From Elephas maximus indicus (taxonomy: Eukaryota; Chordata; Mammalia; Proboscidea; Elephantidae), in NCBI RefSeq assembly GCF_024166365.1, contig NC_064820.1, positions 147,270,001 to 147,334,000 on the forward strand: DNA of 64,000 bases. Direction: 5' to 3'. Position numbers and translations under genes: made by a program. Below are positions 11,410-22,369 of the stretch, piece by piece; the stretch's first letter is position 1, and each line of letters starts with the position of its first letter. The notes beneath the pieces are model-generated. The model ran no database searches and was not told the DNA's origin. It saw nothing but the letters and a program-made list of their open reading frames with translations.

Positions 11410-13200
11410 ACATCTGGAAAAAATTTTTTACCTTGGCTCATCTGTGATACGTGTGGCACTTGTCTGGAGTTTACAGTATAGTATAAAGTAAGATTTTTAA
11501 AATTCTGTCATGCTGATTTTTAAATACAAGAAACCAGTATTTCCTAAAGAAGTCGTCATTCAGTAAGTGCCCCCTCAATTATCAAAAATATTTGAAGCAG
11601 GCCTGTTTTCAAAGTATGATCTCCTTTAATGTAAAACTTAAATACTTATGTATACTTTCAATATCTGGGTAATATTCCAGAGGTTTAAAAACATGGAAAT
11701 ATCTGGGCTTTCCCTTGATGTTAATAAAGTACACAAGTCACTAAGGGGCTGTTCATCTCATCCTCTTTTAAGGAAATTGTGATCTCCTGAGAAAAATTCT
11801 CTGCCTAATTTCGTGTCCTCCCCTTGACCTTAAAACTTACTTGACTCAGTGGAACAGATGAACTGGATTTAAGAATGTTATAATAGAATTTGTACAAAAT
11901 GGGTTTAAAGTTTTTGTTTTAATTTTTATCATCATAAATCGGCAATAGTTGGGCTACTTTTGGTTTTTGTAAGATTAAAGACCTGTAGTATATAAGAGTT
12001 TTTTGCATTTCTTTACACTGCAAAGAGTTTTAATATTTAGTACTTTCAGGTGCCTCCTGAAACCTCTGGCTCTACATCTGGCAACTAACTTTTTAAATAT
12101 TCCTTAAAAGAAAGTGATTTGTAGACTAAAAATAGTGCATATGATTCCTTTTTACCCTAGAAGTGTTTGCTTATACATATGTACATGCAGCATGTAGAAC
12201 ACTGTGTTACTTATGTGGCTTTTCTTTAGGTTTATTCAGTAGGCTGTGAATTCTTTTTGTTTAAAAATGTCAAGCATAATGCTACCCAAGTTTTGGACTT
12301 AGACTTCATCTCTGTCAGTGAAATTTAGTTCACAAGGAGTCATAGAGTATGTTTTTGAGCCCTCCAATACATTTTCTAGATATTCTAATTTAAGTTGTTG
12401 TAATTGGATCACCTGATATTCTTTTCAAGATTCCTGGTGTATTAGAACTCATATTGTTGTCACTTCCTGAAAATAGAGATTTTCCAGGAAGTGGATAGAC
12501 ACATTTCTTAAATTAAGAGACAAGAGAGTCTTTTTTATATTCTTGTCTTTGAGTTTTTTAAAAAGAGAAAATCAAAGCATACTATAGCTGTTAAAACTAA
12601 TCATTTTCTTAAGAGTAGGTTAAATGGCTTAAGTGGCAGGGAATATCCATTATTATTTCTTCAATATAAAGTTATCCTTATTGAAAACTAAAACATAAAT
12701 GGAAATATTCTTGGATTCCTCACATACCCACTTAGTTTCTTAAGAGAAGAAAACAGACAAAACACTTGTAACAACAGAACCAAATAAACCATTTACTCTA
12801 AAATTCCAAGCATCTTGGGCTCCTTTTTTCCCCCTAGTTTATTTATTTGCGTATTTTCATCACCCAATGGTAGTTTATTTTCTTTTGGTAGACTATATGA
12901 CAGTCCCACATTGGTGACGATTGGTGCTCCCTTCAATGAACTGGATCACTTAGAGATTCAGAGCTCTACATCATTTTAGTATAACCTTTATGATTGTATA
13001 TCTAGGTGTGATAAGCCACCGATAGTGTTTTGTTCTAAGATGAAACACATTACTGTGTTAGTCCATTTTTTTCATGTCACACTGATTCTTTTTTAAAATT
13101 TGGATGATGTACAGACTTTAATTTGTTTTTTAATGTAATATCAGTATTTGCTTATGTTTTCTAAATTCCTTATAAAATAAAGTAATGCAACCTGCATTTT
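11410..13200 (+). other. DDX46: DDX46 3' untranslated region (end inferred)
   Basis: The sequence after the stop codon is AT-rich and contains no recognisable interspersed repeat, as expected of a constrained 3'UTR. Canonical AATAAA hexamers lie at 11723-11728, 12783-12788 and 13176-13181. The last one is followed by less conserved-looking DNA and is my best guess for the distal poly(A) site. Which hexamers are used cannot be decided from sequence alone. Confidence 0.6.
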
Positions 13201-14070
13201 CCTAAAATTATCTTTACTGAAATGTTTTCTGCTGTTTCTCTAATTTTGTTTGTATTGGTCAGTGTGAGAGAAGTATTATATTCTCTATTTCTTTATAAAA
13301 AAAATCCTAGTAACTTACTACCCAAAATATTATTGTAGTTCTCTTCCAAAAATATCTTTCTATAGAGGCCTCTTTGATGTTCTTTGTATTCGACATAAGA
13401 CATAGATAGGCTGTTGGTCAAATAATAGGTTCAGATGCTAGTTGGGGTTTTACCACAATAACACTTTTATGGAATGGAAGTATAGAACGAACAGGTAATG
13501 GCTAAGTTCTCCCCAACTCTTTTTGGACACTTAATTGTTTTATGTATTTCATATCTTATTGGCTTTGCTGATGTACACATTGTGTTCAGCTGATATACAG
13601 TGCACCTGTGACTTGCTGATCTTTTGAGACAGGGATCCTCTAAGTATAAGGAGTTTGTTGAGGAAAACCAGCTCTTAAATACCTGGGATTATTAAACCTG
13701 TTAAGCCAGTTGTGAGGTCTGCTTCTAAATAACACACCAGCATCTTAAGAATCACAAACTAGAAAGAAAAATCTCCAAAGTTATAACTTGGCTATGTCTG
13801 AGCTCTTTTCACTATTGTGCCTTGCTTTGTCTTTTAAAACTGTCAGGTGAGGTCCTTAGTAATGGATTAACATTGTGCTTATTTAAGATAGGAGCTGAAA
13901 TGAAGTCTAGGGTAAAGAGCCAGATTTTGTTTAGTAAAATGCCCTGTTGTGCTGCTTTATAGATGATGCCAAGTTCTTAAAGAAAGCAAGGGTTCTGAGT
14001 GACTAACCCAGTGTGGTCCTCCACTTAGATTTGAGTCTGGAGTCTGGAGCTATCAGTTCTTCACATTAAA
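13200..14070. other. Intergenic sequence downstream of DDX46
   Basis: No gene or named repeat recognised. Part could still be transcribed if DDX46 uses a site beyond 13181. Confidence 0.4.
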
Positions 14071-14355
14071 AAAAAATATATATATTGTGATAAAATATAT
14101 GACAAAAATTTTGCTATTTTGACTATTTAAGTGTACAAGTCAGTGGCATTGATTACATTCACAATACAACCATCACCACTATCTATTTCCAAAAGTTTTT
14201 CATCAGCCCAAACACTCAGTCCCCTTTAAGAAATTAAGTCCCCATCTCCCCTTCCCCCAATCCCTGGTAACCACTAATCTTTATCTCTATGCATTTGCCT
14301 ATATTTGACATTTTGTGTCTGACTTATTTTACTCAGCATAATACTTATTTTACTA

Positions 14356-15280
14356 TGTGATGGCTAATTTTATGTGTCAACTTGGCTAGGCTTTGGTGCC
14401 CAGTTGTTTGGTTAAACACTAGTATAGATGCTGTTATGAAGTAGTTGCCCGTGATTAAATCAGTTGGCCTTAAGGAAAGCAAGTTACCCTACATAATGTG
14501 TGTGGGCCTCATCCGATCAGTTAAAGGCCTTAACAGCAAGAACGGCGTTTTCTCTAGGATGTAATCTGCCTCCAGGCTCTAAGTAGACATCTTGCTAGAA
14601 TTCCTCCAGTCTTCACTCTTTTTGTCACCTGACCTACAGATTTTGGAACACAAGACTGCAGGAATCTCCTGACCTAAAATTTTGGACTTGCTAGTCCACC
14701 ACAATCACATAAGCCAATTTTTTAAAAATAAGCCTCTTACAGAGAACCCCCGAGGGAGCAGGAGAACAGTGGGATGCAGACCCCAAATTCTCATAAAAAG
14801 ACCAGACTTAATGGTCTGACTGAGACTAGAAGAATCCCGGCGGTCATGGTCCCCAAACATTCTGTTGGCCCAGGGTAGGAACCATTCCCGAAGACAACTC
14901 ATCAGACATGGAATGGACTGGACAATGGGTTGGAGAGAGATGCTGATGAGGAGTGAGCTACTTGTATCAGGTGGACACTTGAGACTGTGTTGGCATCTCC
15001 TGTCTGGAGGGGAGATGGGAGGGTAGAGGGGTTTAGAAACTGGCAAAACGGTCACGAAAGGAGAGACTGGAGTGAGGGAGTGGGCTGACTCAGTAGGGGG
15101 AGAGTAACTGGGAGTATGTAGTAAGGTGTATATAAGTTTATATATGAGAGACTGACTTGATTTGTAAACTTCCACTTAAAGCATAATAAAAAATTATTAA
15201 AAAAAAAAAAAAGCCTCTTTGTGTGTGTATGTGTGTACACATCACTGGCTGTATCTCTCTGTAGAACCCTGACTAAGACA
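14356..15280 (+). mobile_element. ERVL-like solo LTR, interrupted by L1
   Basis: Starts 'tgtgatggctaattttatgt' and ends 'gtagaaccctgactaagaca', with the 'gtgggcctcatccgatcag' block that I associate with mammalian ERVL-class LTRs. The family name is from memory and uncertain. Net length without the L1 is roughly 450 bp. Confidence 0.55.
14739..15210 (+). repeat. L1 3'UTR insertion with exact 9-bp target duplication
   Basis: A short 5'-truncated L1, entirely 3'UTR, flanked by aagcctctt at 14730-14738 and 15211-15219 and ending in an A-tail. It contains a complete G-quadruplex pattern at 15009-15031 (runs of 4, 3, 3 and 4 G with loops of 4, 1 and 4 bases). Confidence 0.93.
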
Positions 15281-15691
15281 GTCCATGGAGTAACATGTAT
15301 CAGAACTTCATTTCTCTTTATGGTTGAATAATGTTCCATTGTATATATATATATACCATATTTTGTTTACCCATTCATCTATTGATGAACACTTGCATTC
15401 CACCTTCTGGCTATTGTGAGTAGTGCACCAGTGAACATCAATAAGTACCTGAGTCCCTGCTTTCAGTTCTTTGGGGTATATACCTAGGAGTAGAGTTGCT
15501 GGGTCACATGGGTAATTCTGTGTTAAACTTTTTGAGGAACCACTGAAGTATTTTCCCTGTGGCTGCACCATTCCCAATCCTACCACAAGAATTCCAATTT
15601 CTCCACATCCTTGCCAACAGTTGTTATTTTCTGTTTTTCTGATAATAGCCATCCTAGTGGGTGTGAAGTGATAGATACCTCATTATGGTAG

Positions 15692-16053
15692 TGATATGGA
15701 TTGAATTGTGTCCTCCAAAAAGTTAATGTTGAAGTCCTAACCCTTGTACCTATAAATATGCCCTTGTTTGGTAATAGGGTTCTTCTTTTATTATGTTAAC
15801 GAGGTCATATCAGAGTAGGGTAGGTCCTAAACCTAATTCCTTCTGAATGGTGTCTTATAAAAAGAGCAAAATAGATGCAAAGACACGCATACAGGAAAAG
15901 ACAGATGGCTACTGAAAGAGACAAAGAAAGATCTAGCGTCAATACCTTGAATTCAGACTTAGCCTCCTTAACTGTAAGAAAATAAATTTATGTTCTTTAA
16001 AGCCACCCACTTGTGGGGGTCTTTTGTTACGGCAGTACTAGGTAACTATGACA
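15692..16053 (+). mobile_element. Solo LTR, family A (MaLR-like), with 5-bp duplication
   Basis: A 362-bp element starting TG ('tgatatggattgaattgtgt') and ending CA ('aggtaactatgaca'), flanked by ggtag at 15687-15691 and 16054-16058. The internal 'aataaatttatgtt' supplies a poly(A) signal. The head resembles MLT1/MaLR-type LTRs. Related copies lie at 24809-25301 (inverse) and 26522-27042. Confidence 0.82.
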
Positions 16054-16058
16054 GGTAG

Positions 16059-16438
16059 TTCTTCACGTTTTGGTACGTGGCTTTATAGAAATATTGGAAT
16101 CTACTGACATTTTCTCATGCCTTCTGCTTCAACCATGAAAAGCTGATATTTAATTTTTAAAAATGTGTATTTAAATATAAAGAGTGTGGATGAATATGTG
16201 TTGAGGGATAGAGGGATGTCTTCGCTTTTCATTCAATTTAGGCGTAACCATCAGAAAACCATAACGAACAAAATCTCAGTGTGATAGGGTGGTTAACTTG
16301 GACTGTAACGAGGTCTTAAACACCTCTTGAAATGTATGTTGTTCTGTTAGGCAAGCTCTTTGGATCTAAAAGTGGCCACATTCCTCTTGCTAGGTAGGCT
16401 CCTTGGTATGTTGCTAGTTATGGATATTCAAAGTTCTT
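16059..16438. other. Intergenic, nothing recognised
   Basis: AT-rich sequence without a gene or named repeat. Confidence 0.4.
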
Positions 16439-16757
16439 TTTTTTTTTTTAATCAACTCATAATTTTACTCAGGTAAGGATTCAAGTAGAAATACAAGAAG
16501 TGTAAACCAATGTGTTCCTCACAAAATCCCCGGGATGTGGGTGTTCTCACCTCTCTGGCGCCTTGTGGCTTGGCTGGAGTGCGGGTGGATTCAGGTGTGT
16601 GCTGGTGGATCCCACGACGGGTAAGGAAGTTACTTTCGATTATTTTTCTTGACCTTGTTCTCTTCCAAATACGGCATCAACTTATCGTAGCTCATAATTT
16701 TGAAGTTCAAGCCTCTAAGGAGAAATTCCAGCTTTGCATTAGCCCTGTTTTGTTGGG
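16439..16757 (-). pseudogene. Possible retrocopy or terminal-exon fragment of an unidentified gene
   Basis: On the minus strand an open frame ends at 16630 with about 40 residues that look protein-like (NAKLEFLLRGLNF, then MSYDKLMPYLEEN and a basic KVKKNNRK tail). It is followed by ~175 bases and an A-tract (T-run at 16439-16452 on the + strand). Directly upstream of the protein-like part is a run of pyrimidines ending in aaaacag, which resembles a splice acceptor at about 16757. The A-tail argues for a processed copy, while the acceptor-like sequence argues for an exon or a partly spliced retrocopy. I do not recognise the parent gene, and no target duplication is evident. Confidence 0.35.
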
Positions 16758-17054
16758 GAGAAAAAAAAAAAAGCATGAAATAAAAAGGGAAGTTTAACAT
16801 CTTTGGAGAATGAGAAGTCAGAATTACTCTCTCAGACATTATTAGGATTACTTTAAAAGCTAGCAGTGCAGGTTAAAAAAAAATCCTAATCACTTTTATT
16901 ATATGGAAATGCCTGGTAGCCTGTGTTTTTAATATTAGTCTCTTTTTACAGTTTTGCATATTACTGAATAAAGATAATGTGAGCATTCAAATAACTTGGT
17001 GAGCGTGCAGTTTTTCCACAGAAAAACCATTTTATTTTTACTTGACACTTGGTA

Positions 17055-17249
17055 AACCCCTTGCCATTGAGTCAGTTCCAACTTCTAACAGCCCTATAGG
17101 ACAGAGCTGAACTGTTCCATAGGGTTTCCAAGGCTCTAATCTTTACAGGAGACTGCCACATCTTCCTCCCGCACAGTGGCTGGTGGCTTCGAACCCCAGA
17201 CCTTTAGTTAGCAGCTGAGTTCTTAACCACTGCGCCACCAGGGCTCCCC
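17055..17249 (-). repeat. AfroSINE, antisense, with 12-bp target duplication
   Basis: Full AfroSINE reading on the minus strand ('gcgccaccagggctccc' at its head, 'tgccattgagtcagttcc' at its tail). It is flanked by tgacacttggta at 17043-17054 and 17250-17261. Confidence 0.94.
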
Positions 17250-17261
17250 TGACACTTGGTA

Positions 17262-17778
17262 GTAGATGGATTTTAGCAGTCTGTCAACTCCAGGCACTTG
17301 TAGAAGCTTTGGGTGTTAAGGTATCCTGGGCCTTTTTATTCTCAAATTTGTGGGAGGCTCTCAGGTGCCGGGGCTCAGCCAGTCCAAGGATCCTTGAATT
17401 CAGCATTTTCTCTGCGCCTTTGCCTAAGAGAGTCTTCTGGGAGCTGAAACTCCTAGGACAATCCTGTGGACCTTTTAGAATCCTCCCCATCAGCCCTGGA
17501 TCCTCTGCTTCGGAGAGCTGGGCAGGAAGAGCAGGTGAGTGAATGCCTGGGAGCTTCAAAGAGAGCCTAAGTTCCTCTAACTTTACGGGGTCCAGTGCTG
17601 CTGTTAAAAGTATGTTGGGGTAGTAATGATTCCGTGATATACAGTCAAGTTTGATAACAACTGGCAATCTTCACTTACTTTTGCTCTTGGGTTTTGCCTG
17701 TGATCTAAAGCAGTAGTTTCCAAAGCGCCGTTAACAATCGTCATTAGAAAGCAGGAAGAAAATATCAGAGTTTCTATT
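17262..17778. other. Intergenic, unclassified, moderately GC-rich
   Basis: A GC-richer stretch with open frames on both strands (up to about 127 codons on the minus strand). No similarity or splice pattern supports a gene. It could be an old retrocopy or an unmasked repeat. Confidence 0.35.
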
Positions 17779-17792
17779 TGCATTTCTTTTTT

Positions 17793-20704
17793 TTTTTTAT
17801 AATAACTTTTATTAAGCTTCAAGTGAACGTTTACAAATCCAATCAGTCTGTCACATATAAGTTTACATACATCTCACTCCCTACTCCCACTTACTCTCCC
17901 CGTCTTGAGTCAGCCCTTTCAGTCTCTCCTTTCTTGACAATTTTGCCGGCTTCCCTCTCTCTCTATCCTCCCATCCCCCCTCCAGACAAGAGTTGCCAAC
18001 ACAATCTCAAGTGTACACCTGATATAATTAGCTCACTCTTCATCAGCGTCTCTCTCCCACCCGCTGACCAGTCCCTTTCATGTCTGATGAGTTGTCTTCA
18101 GGGATGGTTCCTGTCCTGTGTCAACAGAAGGTCTGGAGAGCATGACCGCCGGGATTCCTCCAGTCTCAGTCAGACCATTAAGTTTGGTCTTCTTATGAGA
18201 ATTTGGGGTCTGCATCCCACTGCTCTCCTGCTCCCTCAGGGGTCCTCTGCTGAGCTCCCTGTCAGGGCAGTCATCGATTGTGGCCGGGCACCAACTAGTT
18301 CTTCTGGTCTCAGGATGATGTAGGTCTCTGGTTCATGTGGCCCTTTCTGTCTCTTGGGCTCTTAGTTGTCATGTGGGCTTGGTGTTCTTCATTTTCCTTT
18401 GCTCCAGGTGGGTTGAGACCAATTGTTGCATCTTAGATGGCTGCTTGTTAGCATTTAAGACCCCAGACGCCACATTTCAAAGTGGGATGCAGAATGATTT
18501 CATAATAGAATTATTTTGCCAATTGACTTAGAAGTCCCCGCAAACCATGTTCCCCAGACCCCCGCGCTTGCTCCGCTGAGCTTTGAAGCATTCATTTTAT
18601 CCCGGAAACTTCTTTGCTTTTGGTCCAGTCCAATTGAGCTGACCTTCCATGTATTGAGTGTTGTCTTTCCCTTCACCTAAAGCAGTTCTTATCTACTGAT
18701 TAATCAATAAAAAAACCCTCTCCCACCCTCCCTCCCTCCCCCCCTCGTAACCACAAAAGTATGTGTTCTTCTCAGGTTTACTATTTCTCAAGATCTTATA
18801 ATAGTGGTCTTATACAGTATTTGTCCTTTTGCCTCTGACTCATTTCGCTCAGCATAATGCCTTCCAGGTTCCTCCATGTTATGAAATGTTTCAGAGATTC
18901 GTCACTGTTCTTTTTCGATGCGTAGTATTCCATTGTGTGAATATACCACAATTTATTTACCCATTCATCCGTTGATGGACACCTTGGTTGCTTCCAACTT
19001 TTTGCTATTGTAAACAGAGCTGCAATAAACATGGGTGTGCATATATCTGTTTGTATGAAGGCTCTTGTATCTCTAGGGTATATTCCGAGGAGTGGGATTT
19101 CTGGGTTGTATGGTAGTTCTATTTCTAAGTGTTTAAGATAACGCCAGATAGATTTCCAAAGTGGTTGTACCATTTTACATTCCCACCAGCAGTGTATGAG
19201 AGTTCCAATCTCTCCGCAGCCTCTCCAACATTTATTATTTTGTGTTTTTTGGATTAATGCCAGCCTTGCTGGTGTGAGATGGAATCTCATCGTAGTTTTA
19301 ATTTGCATTTCTCTAATGGCTAATGATCGAGAGCATTTTCTCATGTATCTGTTGGCTGCCTGAATATCTTCTTTAGAGAAATGTGTGTTCATATCCTTTG
19401 CCCACTTCTTGATTGGGTTGTTTGTCTTTTTGTGGTTGAGTTTTGACAGAATCATGTAGATTTTAGAGATCAGGCGCTGGTCGGAGATGTCATAGCTGAA
19501 AATTCTTTCCCAATCTGTAGGTGGTCTTTTTACTCTTTTGGTGAAGTCTTTAGATGAGCATAGGTGTTTGATTTTTAGGAGCTCCCAGTTATCGGGTTTC
19601 TCTTCATCATTTTTGGTAATGTTTTGTATTCTGTTTATACCTTGTATTAGGGCTCCTAGGGTTGTCCCAATTTTTTCTTCCATGATCTTTATCGTTTTAG
19701 TCTTTATGTTTAGGTCTTTGATCCACTTGGAGTTAGTTTTTGTGCATGGTGTGAGGTATGGGTCCTGTTTCATTTTTTTGCAAATGGATATCCAGTTATG
19801 CCAGCACCATTTGTTAAAAAGGCTGTCTTTTCCCCAGTTAATTGACACTGGTCCTTTGTCAAATATCAGCTGCTCATACGTGGATGGATCTATGTCTGGG
19901 TTCTCAATTCTGTTCCATTGGTCTATGTGTCTGTTGTTGTACCAATACCAGGCTGTTTTGACTACTGTGGCTGTATAATAGGTTCTGAAGTCAGGTAAGG
20001 TGAGGCCTCCCACTTTCTTCTTCTTTTTCAGTAGTGCTTTGCTTATCCGGGGCTTCTTTCCCTTCCATATGAAATTGGTGATTTGTTTCTCTATCCCCTT
20101 AAAATATGACATTGGAATTTGGATCGGAAGTGCGTTAAATGTATAGATGGCTTTTGGTAGAATAGACATTTTTACTATGTTAAGTCTTCCTATCCATGAG
20201 CAAGGTATGTTTTTCCACTTAAGTATGTCCTTTTGAATTTCTTGTAGTAGAGCTTTGTAGTTTTCTTTGTATAGGTCTTTTACATCCTTGGTAAGATTTA
20301 TTCCTAAGTATCTTATCTTCTTGGGGGCTACTGTGAATGGTATTGATTTGGTTATTTCCTCTTCGGTGTTCTTTTTGTTGATGTAGAGGAATCCAAGTGA
20401 TTTTTGTATGTTTATTTTATAACCTGAGACTCTGCCAAACTCTTCTATTAGTTTCAGTAGTTTTCTGGAGGATTCCTTAGGGTTTTCTGTGTATATAATC
20501 ATGTCATCTGCAAATAGTGATAACTTTACTTCTTCCTTGCCAATCCGGATACCTTTTATTTCTTTGTCTAGCCTGATTGCCCTGGCTAAGACTTCCAACA
20601 CGATGTTGAATAAGAGCGGTGATAAAGGGCATCCTTGTCTGGTTCCCGTTCTCAAGGGAAATGCTTTCAGGTTCTCTCCATTTAGAGTGATATTGGCTGT
20701 TGGC
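17793..20704 (-). mobile_element. Young 5'-truncated L1 with open ORF2 C-terminal half
   Basis: A 2.9-kb antisense L1 with its T-tail at 17787-17798, 3'UTR at about 17800-18790 and ORF2 from about 18796 to the truncation point. It is flanked by tgcatttctttttt at 17779-17792 and 20705-20718. The right copy is followed by aa, giving the TTTT/AA L1-endonuclease cleavage pattern. The uninterrupted frame and the near-identical duplications show that it is young. Confidence 0.95.
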
Positions 20705-20706
20705 TG
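18796..20706 (-). CDS. L1 ORF2p fragment: reverse transcriptase and C-terminal domains, uninterrupted
   Basis: About 635 codons without a stop, running from [10 protein letters not shown] to the end of ORF2. Visible are RT motif [14 protein letters not shown], the catalytic LFADDM box about 45 residues later, the thumb region, and near the end the Cys-rich CWRGC...LIHCWWEC motif. ORF2p is normally about 1275 residues, so the endonuclease domain and the first RT motifs are missing through 5' truncation. The open frame extends upstream to an ATG at 20799, but those first ~31 codons are flanking genomic DNA beyond the insertion point. The element is therefore not retrotransposition-competent by itself. 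Confidence 0.93.
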   Translation of the reverse strand, partial: QPTANITLNGENLKAFPLRTGTRQGCPLSPLLFNIVLEVLARAIRLDKEIKGIRIGKEEVKLSLFADDMIIYTENPKESSRKLLKLIEEFGRVSGYKINIQKSLGFLYINKKNTEEEITKSIPFTVAPKKIRYLGINLTKDVKDLYKENYKALLQEIQKDILKWKNIPCSWIGRLNIVKMSILPKAIYTFNALPIQIPMSYFKGIEKQITNFIWKGKKPRISKALLKKKKKVGGLTLPDFRTYYTATVVKTAWYWYNNRHIDQWNRIENPDIDPSTYEQLIFDKGPVSINWGKDSLFNKWCWHNWISICKKMKQDPYLTPCTKTNSKWIKDLNIKTKTIKIMEEKIGTTLGALIQGINRIQNITKNDEEKPDNWELLKIKHLCSSKDFTKRVKRPPTDWERIFSYDISDQRLISKIYMILSKLNHKKTNNPIKKWAKDMNTHFSKEDIQAANRYMRKCSRSLAIREMQIKTTMRFHLTPARLALIQKTQNNKCWRGCGEIGTLIHCWWECKMVQPLWKSIWRYLKHLEIELPYNPEIPLLGIYPRDTRAFIQTDICTPMFIAALFTIAKSWKQPRCPSTDEWVNKLWYIHTMEYYASKKNSDESLKHFITWRNLEGIMLSEMSQRQKDKYCIRPLL

Positions 20707-20856
20707 CATTTCTTTTTTAATCTCATTAAAAAGTTTTTTTTTGTGTGTGTATATATTGTTATATAATTGGGGTAATAGTACGTATATATAATTATACATA
20801 ACCTTGCATATATTGGGGGTTACTTGGGCAAGTTGCTTAATGCTTTATGTCTCAGT

Positions 20857-21200
20857 CCCTGTTGGGACATTGGTTAAGTGTTCGGCTGCTAACCAAAAAG
20901 TCAGCAGTTCAAATTTAGCAGTTGCTCCTTGGAAACCCCATGGTCAGTTCTAACTCTGTCCTATAGGGTCACCAAAAAAACAAAACAAAACAAATTTTTC
21001 ATCGAGTCAATTCTGACTCATAGCGACCGTATAGGACAGAGTAGAACTGCCCCATAGGGTTTCCAGGGCATGCGTGGTGGATTCAAACTGCCAGCCTTTG
21101 GGTTAGCAGCTGTAGCTCTTAACCACTACGCCACCAGGGTTTCCTTATAGGGTCACAATGAGTTGTAATTCAACTCGACAGCAATGCGTTTGGTTTTTAT
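20857..21200 (+). repeat. AfroSINE host split by another AfroSINE
   Basis: The head is at 20857-20972 ('ggctgctaaccaaaaagtc') and the tail resumes at 21146-21200 ('agggtcacaatgagttg'). The interruption is a second AfroSINE in opposite orientation. A short MIR-like piece may precede it (20820-20856). Confidence 0.88.
20973..21145 (-). repeat. AfroSINE inserted into an AfroSINE, opposite orientation
   Basis: A full antisense AfroSINE flanked by tatagggtcac at 20962-20972 and 21146-21156. The duplication comes from the host SINE's own conserved segment. Host and insert together form an inverted repeat that could fold in RNA or DNA. Confidence 0.92.
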
Positions 21201-22369
21201 TCTGAAGCCTTCCTAACAATATAAATGAACACTGTATAGAAAAATAAAATATGGTAGATGCGTGCTGTTTTAACTCTCTTCAGTTTGGCCCACTCATACC
21301 AAGCCACATTATCAGTATTGCTTTTATTACTGGCAGTCTACTGCTAAATTTTTTTTTTTACTGCTGAAGGGACCGGGAAGATGATGCTGTTAACTGACTT
21401 TTTCAAGACACCAACTTTCTCCTGGTAGAAGAATATTTTGTTTCAAAATTATAGATACTGGTATAAAGTATTAAAGAGTAAATTAACCTTTAAGAATAGG
21501 TAAGCAACTTGGCCTCAGCAGCGTTCTATTTATCTAAATTGCTATTCCTTCTTTCCAGGATCTGAAGTAACACATTCAATAAGTGTTCCCTCACTAGGTC
21601 TTCCACAGTGTCTTAAACTGAAAAACATGGTGTAGCTTATCAACATGTCTGCAAAATGTTCACACAATAAGCTGGCCAAATCCTCCTGGTGTCAGGCTTC
21701 TAGAGTTTATTGGGTTGTCAAATCACCATTAAAAATTAAAAATAAGAAGCTACAATAATGTAAAAACACTGAAAGCATTACTTAGGTTAATGGTCCCAAG
21801 ATGTTTAAGCCTTAGACCTGTGTGCCTTAGAGTGTTCTCATCATATAAACCATGGTGAACCTACAGAAGACTAAGATTTGATAGCTGTCTTCACAAGCAT
21901 GAGGGACTGTCACACACCCAACCTATGTTTCCAAGTCCTCTCACCTCCCAGTGTCAGCCTTCTGAAAGTATCAAATTAATCACAATAGAGTCCTCGCCCT
22001 CCATTGCTTTGGAAGTCTAGGGCTTTCCTCAAGTACTGATGTTCCCACGGAATGTTTGCCTCCTCAGGTTTTCTGAAGTGCTGCCTACCCCATCCCCCAC
22101 CTTGCCACTTCTTGGTTACCTCTAGCTGTTACATTGCTTCTGTATGAAATAAACTTTTGCTATGAGTCAGAATCGGCTGGACAGCACTAGGTTGGGCTTT
22201 ACCTAATCTCCAAAACATCAATGTGGACTTCCATCACACCCCTCCTCAATGTAATGACAACACAAGGGTGACTCTAGACTGTACCAAACCTTTCTGAAGA
22301 CTAGAAGATCTCATAAAGGAATTATAGTGTGATAAAACCTAAAATCGGAGGTCAGACTTCACTTCTTAA
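21201..22369. other. Intergenic, mostly unclassified
   Basis: No gene recognised. A short AfroSINE tail fragment lies at about 22160-22195 ('gagtcagaatcggctggacag'). Confidence 0.45.

Larger units (their letters stand above)
14075..15686 (-). repeat. L1M copy split by an LTR that is itself split by an L1
   Basis: Antisense L1M sequence occupies 14075-14350 ('cagtggcattgattacattc', 'caaccatcaccactatc') and resumes at 15281-15686 ('atgttccattgtatatatat', 'tattgatgaacacttgc'). The gap is filled by an LTR (about 14356-15280) containing a further L1 insertion (14739-15210). The right end meets another LTR at 15692. Confidence 0.75.
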
